From assembly GCF_021405525.1 (NCBI RefSeq), contig NZ_JAGQAG010000001.1:3348001-3412000 (forward strand): a stretch of 64,000 bases of DNA, written 5' to 3'. Position 1 is the stretch's first letter, and every line of letters begins with the position of its first letter. Shown piece after piece: positions 25,720 through 33,899 of the stretch. The notes under the pieces were generated by a model. It saw only the letters and a program-made list of their open reading frames with translations. It was not told the origin of the DNA and made no database searches. This DNA is from Ruegeria pomeroyi. GTDB taxonomy: Bacteria; Pseudomonadota; Alphaproteobacteria; Rhodobacterales; Rhodobacteraceae. A program made the translations under genes and the position numbers.

Positions 25720-27765
25720 ATGGGCGAAAACGAGGTGGTTACGGTACGGCATGAGGGCGATATCGCCTGGGTCGAGATCGACAGCCCGCCGGTCAACGCG
25801 ACCTCGACCCCGGTGCGTGCCGGGCTGGCCCGTGCGGTGGCCGAGGTGCAGGGCGCCCGCGTCGCGATCCTGACCTGCGCCGGCCGCACCTTTGTCGCCG
25901 GTGGCGACATGACCGAGTTCGACCGTCCCGTCGAGGAACCGCATCTGCCCGACGTGGTGCAGATGATCGAGGACAGCGAAACACCCTTTGTCGCAGCGAT
26001 GCATGGCACCGTTCTGGGCGGCGGGTTCGAGATCGCACTGGCTTGCGCCTGGCGCATCGCCGCGCCGGGAACCAAATTCGGCCTGCCCGAGGTCAATGTG
26101 GGCCTGATCCCCGGCGCGGGCGGCACCCAACGCGCGCCGCGCCTGATCGGCATGCAGGCGGCCATCGACATGGCCTGTTCCGGCAAGATGCTGGGCGCCG
26201 AACAGGTGCTGGCGCTGGGGGGCCTCGACCAGATTGCCGAGGGCGATTTGCGGGCTGCGGCAAGGGCTTTTGTCAGTAACCTACTGCCGCGCCCGGAAAA
26301 GACCCGGCTGCGGCAGGTGCAGGCGCTGGACAGCGAGGCGCTCGCCGATGCCAGAGACGCCCTGACCAAGGCAGCCAAGGGCCGCGCCGCGCCGCTGCAC
26401 AACCTCGACGCGTTGCAATGGGCTGCCCTGCCTTTTGACCAGGGCCAGCCGCGCGAACGCGCCCTGCATCTGGAATTGCGCCAGTCCGACGAAAGCCGCG
26501 CCCTGCGCTATGCCTTTTTTGCCGAGCGTCTTGTCGCCCGGCCCGATGCCATCGCGGGGGTCGCCCCGCGCGAGGTGACCCGCGTTGCCATTGTCGGCGG
26601 CGGGCTGATGGGCGCCGGAATCGCCATGGCCTGCCTGAGCGGCGGGCTGACGGTCACCGTCATCGAACGCGACGCGGCGGCGGCACAGGCGGCACATGAA
26701 CGGGTTGCCGGGCTGGTCGCGGCGGGCGTCAAGCGCGGCAAGATCAGCCCCAGCGCCGAGGCCGACATGCTGGCGCGGCTCAGCACCACCGACACCTATG
26801 CCGGTGCATCTGATGCTGATCTGGCCATCGAAGCGGTGTTCGAGGATCTGGACGTCAAGCGCGCGGTCTTTGCTGATCTGGCCGCCGTGATGCGGCCCGA
26901 TGCCATTCTGGCCACCAATACCTCCTACCTCGATCCGCAACTGATCTTTGCCGGTATCCCGAACCCGGAGCGTTGCCTGGGCCTGCATTTCTTCAGCCCC
27001 GCGCATGTGATGAAGCTGCTCGAAATCGTCAAAACCCCCGATACCGCGCCCGAGGTGCTGGCCACCGGCTTTGCGCTGGGCAAGCGGCTGCGCAAGGTCT
27101 CGGTCCTGTCAGGCATCTGCGACGGGTTCATCGGCAACCGGATGCTGGCCGCCTATCGGCGCGAGGCGGAATACCTGCTGGCCGACGGCGCGCTGCCGCA
27201 TGAGGTGGACGCCGCGATGCGGGCCGAGGGGCTGCCGATGGGCCCGTTCGAGTTGCAGGACCTGACCGGGCTGCAAATTGCCTGGGCCAACCGCAAGCGG
27301 CAGGCCGCCACCCGCGACCCCGCCGAGCGCTATGAGCGCATCGCCGATACGCTCTGCGAGATGGACCGTCTGGGCCAACGCAGCGGCAAGGGCTGGTACC
27401 GCTACTCCGAGGGATCGCGTTCCCCGGAACGCGACCCCGAGGTCGAGGCGCTGATCGTCGACTACTCGGCCAAACGGGGCATCACCCGGCGCCCGTTCAG
27501 CGCCGAAGAGATCGCCCAGCGCCTGCTTGCGGTGCTCGCCAACGAGGGCGCGCGAATCGTTTCCGAAGGCATCGCCGAGCGCGCCGAAGACGTCGATATG
27601 GTGCAACTGCACGGATACGGCTTTCCCCGGCACCGGGGCGGGCCGATGCATCTGGCCCAATCGCAAGGCTGGGAAAAAACCATGGAAATCATGGCATTGG
27701 TCGCCGCAGAAAGCCCCGGCTCGTGGATTCTGGCGACACGGGGAAACCCACCAGCAGAAATCTAA
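25720..27765 (+). CDS. Fused enoyl-CoA hydratase / 3-hydroxyacyl-CoA dehydrogenase of the paa locus
   Basis: A 681-residue FadB-like protein. The hydratase half has HGTVLGGGFEIALA with glutamates near 104 and 124, and LPEVNVGLIPGAGGTQ. The dehydrogenase half has AIVGGGLMGAGIAMA (290-304) and LHFFSPAHVMKLLEIV. Separate PaaF (2,3-dehydroadipyl-CoA hydratase) and PaaH (3-hydroxyadipyl-CoA dehydrogenase) genes are not seen in the locus, so this fused enzyme plausibly provides both. It shares its promoter region and candidate PaaR site with paaG. The paralogue at 120-2219 is linked to a thiolase instead. Confidence 0.9.
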   Translation: MGENEVVTVRHEGDIAWVEIDSPPVNATSTPVRAGLARAVAEVQGARVAILTCAGRTFVAGGDMTEFDRPVEEPHLPDVVQMIEDSETPFVAAMHGTVLGGGFEIALACAWRIAAPGTKFGLPEVNVGLIPGAGGTQRAPRLIGMQAAIDMACSGKMLGAEQVLALGGLDQIAEGDLRAAARAFVSNLLPRPEKTRLRQVQALDSEALADARDALTKAAKGRAAPLHNLDALQWAALPFDQGQPRERALHLELRQSDESRALRYAFFAERLVARPDAIAGVAPREVTRVAIVGGGLMGAGIAMACLSGGLTVTVIERDAAAAQAAHERVAGLVAAGVKRGKISPSAEADMLARLSTTDTYAGASDADLAIEAVFEDLDVKRAVFADLAAVMRPDAILATNTSYLDPQLIFAGIPNPERCLGLHFFSPAHVMKLLEIVKTPDTAPEVLATGFALGKRLRKVSVLSGICDGFIGNRMLAAYRREAEYLLADGALPHEVDAAMRAEGLPMGPFELQDLTGLQIAWANRKRQAATRDPAERYERIADTLCEMDRLGQRSGKGWYRYSEGSRSPERDPEVEALIVDYSAKRGITRRPFSAEEIAQRLLAVLANEGARIVSEGIAERAEDVDMVQLHGYGFPRHRGGPMHLAQSQGWEKTMEIMALVAAESPGSWILATRGNPPAEI

Positions 27766-27836
27766 CCGCCGTTGATGGTTACAAAAAGGACCATTAACGC
27801 ATTCTCGACTCACGTTTTCAGGGAGGAGTAAAACCC

Positions 27837-28856
27837 ATGAAACTGACCAAACTCAGCACCCTTCTGGCCTCGGCGGCGATGGCCGTCAGCGGCACCATCG
27901 CGATGGCGGCGGACTATACCCTGACCATCTCCAGCTGGGCGCCCCCGACCCATGGCATCAACGCGATGATGTGGCCCAAATTCGTCGAAATGGTCGAAGA
28001 GGCCACCGATGGTCAGGTCACTGCCGAACTGAAACTGGGCATCGCCCCGCCCCCCGCGCAGATGGACCTGATCCAGGACGGTGCCGCCGATCTGTCGATC
28101 ATCTTCCACGGCTACCAGCCGGGCCGATTTGTCACCACCAAGCTGATCGAACTGCCGGGCTATGAGGGTTCGGCCGAGGCCGCTTCGGTCGCCTATTGGC
28201 GCGCCTATGACCAGTATCTGAGCAAGGCCGACGAGCATCGCGGCGTCAAGCTGATCGCGCTGCATACACATGGCCCGGCACAGCTGCACTCGACCGCGCC
28301 TGTCACCGACATGGCGCAGATCGCGGGCCTCAAGGTGCGCATCCCCGGCGGTGTCGGCGGCGATGTGGGCACCGCTCTGGGCGCCACGGGCATCCAGGTT
28401 CCGGCCCCCAAGGTCTATGAAACACTCGCCTCCAAGGCCGCCGATGGCGTGGTGATGCCGATGGAATCGCGCAAGGGTTTCAAGCTGACCGAGGTTGCCC
28501 AGAACGTCTATGAGATGCCCGGTGGCCTCTATCGTGGGTCGTTTGCCTTCATCATGAACGAAGATACCTTTGCCGACCTGCCCGAGGACGTTCAGCAGGC
28601 GCTGGAGGAAAAGGTGTTCGGCGAGCCGCTGAGCCGCGAGATCGGCAAGATCTGGGACGAGATCGACGCCATCGGCCGGACCGAGACCGAGGCCACCGAA
28701 GGCAACGCGATCAACGCAGCCTCGGCCGCCGATCTTGAGAAATTCGCCGCCATCGCCGCCGATGTGCGCGAGAAGGTGATTGCCGAGGTCGCCGCCGCCG
28801 GGATCGACGCCCAGGCTGCCTATGACCTGATCAAATCGGAAATGGCCGCGAACTGA
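27837..28856 (+). CDS. TRAP transporter substrate-binding protein, DctP family
   Basis: A 339-residue periplasmic protein. The signal peptide is MKLTKLSTLLASAAMAVSG followed by TIAMA, cleaved before ADYTLTISSW. The conserved arginine that anchors the substrate carboxylate is in IAGLKVRIPGG, and PMESRKGFKL and YEMPGGLYRGSF match the family. GGGAGGAG precedes the ATG. It starts a dctP-dctQ-dctM operon inside the phenylacetate locus, 71 bases after the fused FadB-like gene, so an aromatic or related acid is a reasonable substrate guess, unproven. Confidence 0.93.
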   Translation: MKLTKLSTLLASAAMAVSGTIAMAADYTLTISSWAPPTHGINAMMWPKFVEMVEEATDGQVTAELKLGIAPPPAQMDLIQDGAADLSIIFHGYQPGRFVTTKLIELPGYEGSAEAASVAYWRAYDQYLSKADEHRGVKLIALHTHGPAQLHSTAPVTDMAQIAGLKVRIPGGVGGDVGTALGATGIQVPAPKVYETLASKAADGVVMPMESRKGFKLTEVAQNVYEMPGGLYRGSFAFIMNEDTFADLPEDVQQALEEKVFGEPLSREIGKIWDEIDAIGRTETEATEGNAINAASAADLEKFAAIAADVREKVIAEVAAAGIDAQAAYDLIKSEMAAN

Positions 28857-28867
28857 GCCATTTCAGC

Positions 28868-28890
28868 GGGGCGGCGATTCACGCCGCCCC
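28868..28890 (+). other. Intercistronic hairpin between dctP and dctQ
   Basis: GGGGCGGCG and CGCCGCCCC form a 9-bp stem with a 5-base loop just after the dctP stop. Such hairpins often protect the binding-protein part of the mRNA so that it is made in excess over the membrane subunits. No U-run follows. Confidence 0.6.
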
Positions 28891-28912
28891 AGCCAGCCCG
28901 CCGGAGGAACCC

Positions 28913-29419
28913 ATGACGTCCCTGATCCGGCTTGCCCGCCACGCCAGCTTTGCGCCTGTGTTGGTGGCCTGCCTTGCCCTCTTCATCCTGATGGTGATGA
29001 CCTTCTGCGACGTGATCCTCAGATCCGTCCTGAATGCGCCCATCGAGGCCGCGACCGAACTGACCCGCATCCTGATGGCGGTGCTGGTGTTCTCGGTCCT
29101 GCCCATCATCTCGGTCACCAACGGCCAGATCGCCGTCGACCTGACCGATGGCCTGTTTCATCGCCTGCGGCTGGACCGGATCCGTGACGGGGTGATCCAT
29201 CTGGTCAGCGGCATCATGCTGTATTGGCCGATGAGCCGAGTCTGGATCCTGGCCGAGCGCTCGCGCGACTATGGCGACGTGACCGAGTATCTGGCGATCC
29301 CGACCTATATCGTGGGCTGGTTCATCGCCATTTCGGTGGGCATCAGCGCGGTGGCGCTGATCGTAACCGGCCTCTTGCATCTCTTTGCTCCCCGCCTGCT
29401 TTCGGAGGCCCTGAAATGA
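28913..29419 (+). CDS. TRAP transporter small permease, DctQ family
   Basis: A 168-residue membrane protein with four hydrophobic segments, normal for DctQ. The motif FCDVILRSVLNAPIEAATELTR (here shown in part: CDVILRSVLNAPIEAATEL) is the conserved first-helix region. Its stop overlaps the dctM start (ATGA). It associates with DctM in the inner membrane. Confidence 0.9.
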   Translation: MTSLIRLARHASFAPVLVACLALFILMVMTFCDVILRSVLNAPIEAATELTRILMAVLVFSVLPIISVTNGQIAVDLTDGLFHRLRLDRIRDGVIHLVSGIMLYWPMSRVWILAERSRDYGDVTEYLAIPTYIVGWFIAISVGISAVALIVTGLLHLFAPRLLSEALK

Positions 29420-30768
29420 CTGCCGCACTGATCGGTTTCGCACTTGTCCTGGTGCTGGTGCTGCTGCGCCTGCCCATCGTCTTTGCCATGGGTCTGGTCG
29501 GCACGCTGGGCTTTGCCTATGAGCGCGGCGGCTCGATCCTGGACGAACGCGGGCTCAAGGCCGCGATGTCCATGGTGGGGCGTCAGGTGATGGATACAGC
29601 ACAGGACTATGGCCTGAGCGTGGTGCCGCTGTTCATCCTTATGGGGCTTTTCGTCAACAAGGGCGGCATGGCGCGCGAGCTTTATGCAGTGTCGAACGCC
29701 TTTCTTGGTCATTTCCGGGGTGGCATCGCCATGGCAACGGTTGCCGCCTGTGGTGGCTTCTCGGCCATCTGCGGCTCTTCGCTGGCCACAGCCGCGACCA
29801 TGTCCAAGGTCGCGATGCCGGAAATGCGCCGATACGGCTATACCGACGAGCTGTCGACCGCCTCCATCGCGGCGGGCGGCACGCTGGGCATTCTGATCCC
29901 GCCTTCGGTCATTCTGGTGATCTATGGCCTCTTGACCGAAACCTCGATCGGCAAGCTGTTCATGGCGGGGATCATTCCGGGTGTCCTGGGCATCCTGTTC
30001 TACCTCTTCGCCGTGCGCTGGACCGTGTGGCGCAATCCCGCGGCGGGTCCGGCCGGCGAGCGCGCCGGATGGGGCGAGCGGTTCCGCGCGCTGGGGTCGG
30101 TCTGGGCGGTGCTCTTGCTGTTCTTCCTGGTGATCGGCGGGCTGTATGGTGCTTTCGACTTTCACCCGCTGAACCTGACCTTCTCGCCGACCGAGGCGGC
30201 GGGCATGGGTGCAGCAGGCGCCTTTCTGATCGCGCTTTTCCGGGGCGGATTGACGGTTGGCTCCACCTTCGAGGTGCTGAAAGAGACCAGCTTTACCGCC
30301 GCGTCCCTGTTTTCGGTGCTGATCGGGGCGCAGGTGTTCTCCAACTTCATCAACCTCGCCGGCCTGCCCGAGGCGCTGATCGCCATGGTCACTGCCTATG
30401 ATGTGGCGCCCTTTGTGGTGATCCTGATGATCCTCGGCATCTACATCATTCTGGGCTGCGTGTTCGAATCGCTGTCGATGCTGTTGCTCACCGTGCCGAT
30501 CTTCTTTCCGCTGGTCACCTCACTGGGATATGACCCGATCTGGTTCGGCATCGTGGTGGTGGTGGTGACCGAGATCAGCCTGATCACGCCACCGGTGGGG
30601 CTGAATGTGTTCATCCTCAAGGGCGTGGTGGGCGATGTCTCGACCGGCACGATCTTTCGCGGAGTGACCCCGTTCTGGATCGCCGACATCTTCCGGCTGG
30701 CGCTGATCGTGCTGGTGCCGGTGGTGGTGCTCTACCTGCCCCAGCAGATGGGCGCGATGGGCCACTGA
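29416..30768 (+). CDS. TRAP transporter large permease, DctM family
   Basis: A 450-residue inner-membrane protein with about 12 hydrophobic helices, the sodium-coupled transport subunit. Family motifs are GGFSAICGSSLATAATM, AGGTLGILIPPSVILVIYG and EISLITPPVGLNVFILKG. The true start is the ATG at 29416 that overlaps the dctQ stop; a longer in-frame reading would run through dctQ. The operon is followed by a clear terminator. Substrate specificity resides in DctP. Confidence 0.95.
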   Translation: MTAALIGFALVLVLVLLRLPIVFAMGLVGTLGFAYERGGSILDERGLKAAMSMVGRQVMDTAQDYGLSVVPLFILMGLFVNKGGMARELYAVSNAFLGHFRGGIAMATVAACGGFSAICGSSLATAATMSKVAMPEMRRYGYTDELSTASIAAGGTLGILIPPSVILVIYGLLTETSIGKLFMAGIIPGVLGILFYLFAVRWTVWRNPAAGPAGERAGWGERFRALGSVWAVLLLFFLVIGGLYGAFDFHPLNLTFSPTEAAGMGAAGAFLIALFRGGLTVGSTFEVLKETSFTAASLFSVLIGAQVFSNFINLAGLPEALIAMVTAYDVAPFVVILMILGIYIILGCVFESLSMLLLTVPIFFPLVTSLGYDPIWFGIVVVVVTEISLITPPVGLNVFILKGVVGDVSTGTIFRGVTPFWIADIFRLALIVLVPVVVLYLPQQMGAMGH

Positions 30769-30776
30769 CCCCTGAT

Positions 30777-30808
30777 CCGCCGGGCCGAAAGGTCCGGCGG
30801 TTTTCGTT
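30777..30808 (+). terminator. Rho-independent terminator of the TRAP operon
   Basis: CCGCCGGGCC-GAAA-GGTCCGGCGG forms a 10-bp stem (one G-U pair) with a GNRA-like loop, followed by TTTTCGTTT. It sits eight bases after the dctM stop. Confidence 0.85.
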
Positions 30809-30835
30809 TACGCGCGCCACTATGTTGGAATTTTA

Positions 30836-30853
30836 TTGACCGACCGTTCGGTC
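30836..30853 (+). promoter_or_regulatory. Candidate PaaR operator upstream of paaZ
   Basis: TTGACCGACCGTTCGGTC, about 70 bases before the paaZ ATG. It contains the inverted half sites ACCGA and TCGGT around CCGT and is the most symmetric of the three copies in the window. TTGACC may also serve as the -35 element of the paaZ promoter, which would make binding repressive. Confidence 0.75.
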
Positions 30854-30924
30854 GCGAATACCATCCCTCACAATTCGCGCCCGGAACCGGCTAGACTGGC
30901 GGGCGACAGGAACAGGAGACTGCC

Positions 30925-32946
30925 ATGGCCCTTCAACAGATTTCCAGCTTTGCCGCCGGTCAGTGGGTTGCGCCCGGCGCCGGCGCCCGCACCATCGCCT
31001 CGGCCATCACCGGCGCGCCGATCGCCAGCGCGGGCAATGACGCGCTCGATGTTCTGGCGATGCTCGATCATGCCCGCAACACCGGCGGCCCCGCCCTGCG
31101 CAAGCTGGGGTTCCATGACCGCGCCCGCATGATCAAGGCGCTGGGTCAGGCGTTGAACGCCCGCAAGGCAGAGCTTTACGCCGCCAGTTTCGACACCGGC
31201 GCCACCCAGTCCGACCACCTGATCGACATCGACGGCGGCATCGGCACCATGTTCGTCTTCGCCTCCAAGGGGCGGCGCGAGATGCCAGACGGCCAGATCT
31301 ATCTGGACGGCGAGGTGGAACAGCTGAGCCGCAACGGCACCTTCCTGGGCCAGCACGTCTGTACCCCGCTGCAAGGGGTCGCGGTGCATATCAACGCCTT
31401 CAACTTCCCTGTCTGGGGCATGCTGGAGAAGCTGGCCCCCACTCTGCTGGCCGGTGTCCCCTCGATCGTGAAGCCCGCGACCAACAGCTGCTATGTCACC
31501 GAACTGGCGGTCAGGATCATGCTGGAGGCCGACATTCTGCCCGCGGGCGCCCTGCAACTGGTGTCGGGCGGCCTTGGCGACATGCTGGATCATCTGGACT
31601 GCCAGGATGTGGTCAGTTTCACCGGCTCCGCCGATACCGCGCTGAAACTGCGCTCGAACCCGGTGATCCTGCAAAACGCGGTGCGTTTCGTGGCCGAACA
31701 GGACAGCCTGAACGCCTCGATCCTTGGCCCAGATGCAGAGTCCGGCACGCCCGAGTTCGACCTCTTCATCAAGGAGGTCGCGCGCGAGATGACCACCAAG
31801 GCGGGGCAGAAATGCACCGCGATCCGCCGCATCATCGCGCCGCAGCCGCGTGTCGAGGCGGTGATCGAAGCGCTGAGCGCGCGCCTGTCCAAGACCGTGA
31901 TCGGCGACCCGCGCGACGAGGCGACCCGGATGGGCGCGCTGGTCTCGGGCGGGCAAAAGGCCGATGTGCTGGCCAAGGCCGCGATCATCGGGCAAGAGGC
32001 CGAACAGGTGTTCACCATGGACCCCGGCCTGTCGGGCGATCTGGCCAACGGCGCGTTCGTGCCGCCGATGCTGTTCCACTGCGCCGATCCCGACCGCGCC
32101 CAGCGCGTGCACGATACCGAAGCCTTCGGCCCGGTCTCGACCGTCATGGGTTATCGCGACATGGATCATGCGGTGACGCTGGCCAATCGCGGCGGCGGCT
32201 CGCTGGTGACCTCGCTGATCACCCATGACGCCGATGTGGCGCGCGATGTGGTGATGGGCGCGGGCGCCTTTCATGGGCGCATCTACATCAACAACCGCGA
32301 CTCGATGAAGGAATCGACCGGTCACGGCTCCCCCCTGCCCCACATGGTGCATGGCGGCCCGGGCCGCGCCGGCGGGGGCGAGGAAATGGGCGGCGTGCGG
32401 GGCGTGAAGCATTACATGCAGCGCACCGCCGTGCAGGGATCGCCCGAGATGCTGGCCCGGATCGGCGGCAAATGGGTGCCCGGCGCGACCGAGGTTGCAG
32501 GCCCCGCGCATCCCTTTACCCGCCGCTACAACGAGCTGTCGATTGGCGAGACGCTGCACACCGCCTCGCGTACCGTCACCATGGACGATATCGAACATTT
32601 CGCCCATTTCACCGGCGACACATTCTATGCCCATATGGATGACGCCGCCGCCAAGCGGAATCCGTTCTTCCCGGGCCGGGTGGCGCATGGCTATCTGTTG
32701 CTCAGCTTTGCCGCCGGTCTGTTCGTCGAGCCGAACGAAGGGCCTGTTCTGGCCAATACCGGGCTGGATGGTCTGCGCTTCATGAAGCCTGTTTCAGCCG
32801 GGGACAGCATCAAGGTGCGCCTGACAGTCAAGAAAAAGACCCGCCGAACCGACGAATACGGCGAGGTCCGCTGGCATGTGACACTGACCAACCAGGATGA
32901 CGAGATGGTCGCGGAATACGAGCTGTTGACCATGAACGCCTATTGA
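30925..32946 (+). CDS. paaZ: PaaZ, oxepin-CoA hydrolase / 3-oxo-5,6-dehydrosuberyl-CoA semialdehyde dehydrogenase
   Basis: A 673-residue bifunctional ring-opening enzyme. The C-terminal MaoC-like hydratase domain (about 540-673) opens the oxepin ring; its catalytic pair is D565 and H570 in TGDTFYAHMDD. The N-terminal aldehyde dehydrogenase (about 1-520) oxidises the resulting aldehyde: nucleophile C297 in AGQKCTAIRR and general base E258 in VAEQDSLN. KESTGHGSPLPHMVHGGPG is a PaaZ hallmark. Both active sites are intact, so it should be fully bifunctional. A candidate PaaR site precedes it. Confidence 0.96.
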   Translation: MALQQISSFAAGQWVAPGAGARTIASAITGAPIASAGNDALDVLAMLDHARNTGGPALRKLGFHDRARMIKALGQALNARKAELYAASFDTGATQSDHLIDIDGGIGTMFVFASKGRREMPDGQIYLDGEVEQLSRNGTFLGQHVCTPLQGVAVHINAFNFPVWGMLEKLAPTLLAGVPSIVKPATNSCYVTELAVRIMLEADILPAGALQLVSGGLGDMLDHLDCQDVVSFTGSADTALKLRSNPVILQNAVRFVAEQDSLNASILGPDAESGTPEFDLFIKEVAREMTTKAGQKCTAIRRIIAPQPRVEAVIEALSARLSKTVIGDPRDEATRMGALVSGGQKADVLAKAAIIGQEAEQVFTMDPGLSGDLANGAFVPPMLFHCADPDRAQRVHDTEAFGPVSTVMGYRDMDHAVTLANRGGGSLVTSLITHDADVARDVVMGAGAFHGRIYINNRDSMKESTGHGSPLPHMVHGGPGRAGGGEEMGGVRGVKHYMQRTAVQGSPEMLARIGGKWVPGATEVAGPAHPFTRRYNELSIGETLHTASRTVTMDDIEHFAHFTGDTFYAHMDDAAAKRNPFFPGRVAHGYLLLSFAAGLFVEPNEGPVLANTGLDGLRFMKPVSAGDSIKVRLTVKKKTRRTDEYGEVRWHVTLTNQDDEMVAEYELLTMNAY

Positions 32947-33023
32947 ATGCACTGGCCCCCGGTCATGGCGGCGGGGGCCAGAAAGCGATTCTCATTTATG
33001 TCCGGGCGACTTAGACTGTCTGC

Positions 33024-33824
33024 ATGATACGAGATACCTCTTGGTTTGACACGGCCGTCACCCGGCTGACCGACCCGCAGAACCAGCGGGTCTGGTCGAT
33101 CATCGTCTCGTTGTTCGGTGATCTGGCCCGGCGCAAGGGCGACCGGATCTCGGGCAGCGCGCTGACCCGCATCACCCAGCCGATGGGCATCAAGCCCGAA
33201 GCGATGCGCGTGGCCCTGCACCGGCTGCGCAAGGACGGCTGGATCGAAAGCAGCCGCGAGGGGCGCAGCTCGGTCCATTACCTGTCCGAGTTTGGCCGCA
33301 CGCAATCGGACCGGGTGACACCGCGCATCTATACCCGCGCACCCGAGTTGCCCGAGACCTGGCATATCCTGATCGCCGAGGATGGCGGCAGCCTGAACAC
33401 GCTCAACGACCTGTTGCTGACCGATACCTATACCGGGCTAGGCCGCACCGTGGCGCTGGGGTCGGGGCCGGTGCCGGGCGATTGCGACGATCTGGCCGGG
33501 TTCGAAGTTACCGCGCGTGCCGTTCCCGGCTGGCTTCAGACCCGGCTCTTTCCCGAAGATCTGGGGGCGGCCTGTCACAGCCTGCAACAGGACTGTGCCG
33601 CGTTGCGGGCGGCGGGCATACCGGCGTTTCTGACACCGGTTCAGGTGGCGACGCTGCGGACATTGCTGGTGCATCGCTGGCGGCGGGTGGCGCTGCGCCA
33701 CCCGGATTTGCCCCTGGCCTTCCAACCCAGGGGCTGGACCGGGCCTGCCTGCCGCGAACAGGTCTTTGCCCTGCTTGACACGTTGCCCCTGCCCAGACTG
33801 GCCGATCTGAATACCACGGATTGA
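33024..33824 (+). CDS. paaX: PaaX family transcriptional regulator
   Basis: A 266-residue regulator. The N-terminal winged HTH includes SIIVSLFGDLARRKGDRISG and then GIKPEAMRVALHRLRKDGW and IESSREGRSSVHYLSEFGR, the typical PaaX-like domain; the central and C-terminal regions fit the family length. PaaX represses phenylacetate genes until phenylacetyl-CoA is made. It lies 77 bases after paaZ in the same direction. The locus therefore holds two different regulators, PaaX and the TetR-type PaaR. Confidence 0.87.
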   Translation: MIRDTSWFDTAVTRLTDPQNQRVWSIIVSLFGDLARRKGDRISGSALTRITQPMGIKPEAMRVALHRLRKDGWIESSREGRSSVHYLSEFGRTQSDRVTPRIYTRAPELPETWHILIAEDGGSLNTLNDLLLTDTYTGLGRTVALGSGPVPGDCDDLAGFEVTARAVPGWLQTRLFPEDLGAACHSLQQDCAALRAAGIPAFLTPVQVATLRTLLVHRWRRVALRHPDLPLAFQPRGWTGPACREQVFALLDTLPLPRLADLNTTD

Positions 33825-33899
33825 CCCCACGACAAGACTGTGTCCCTGCGACGCGGATCCGCTAGACTTGATCATGGCAAGGAGCGGAGGCCGGACAGA

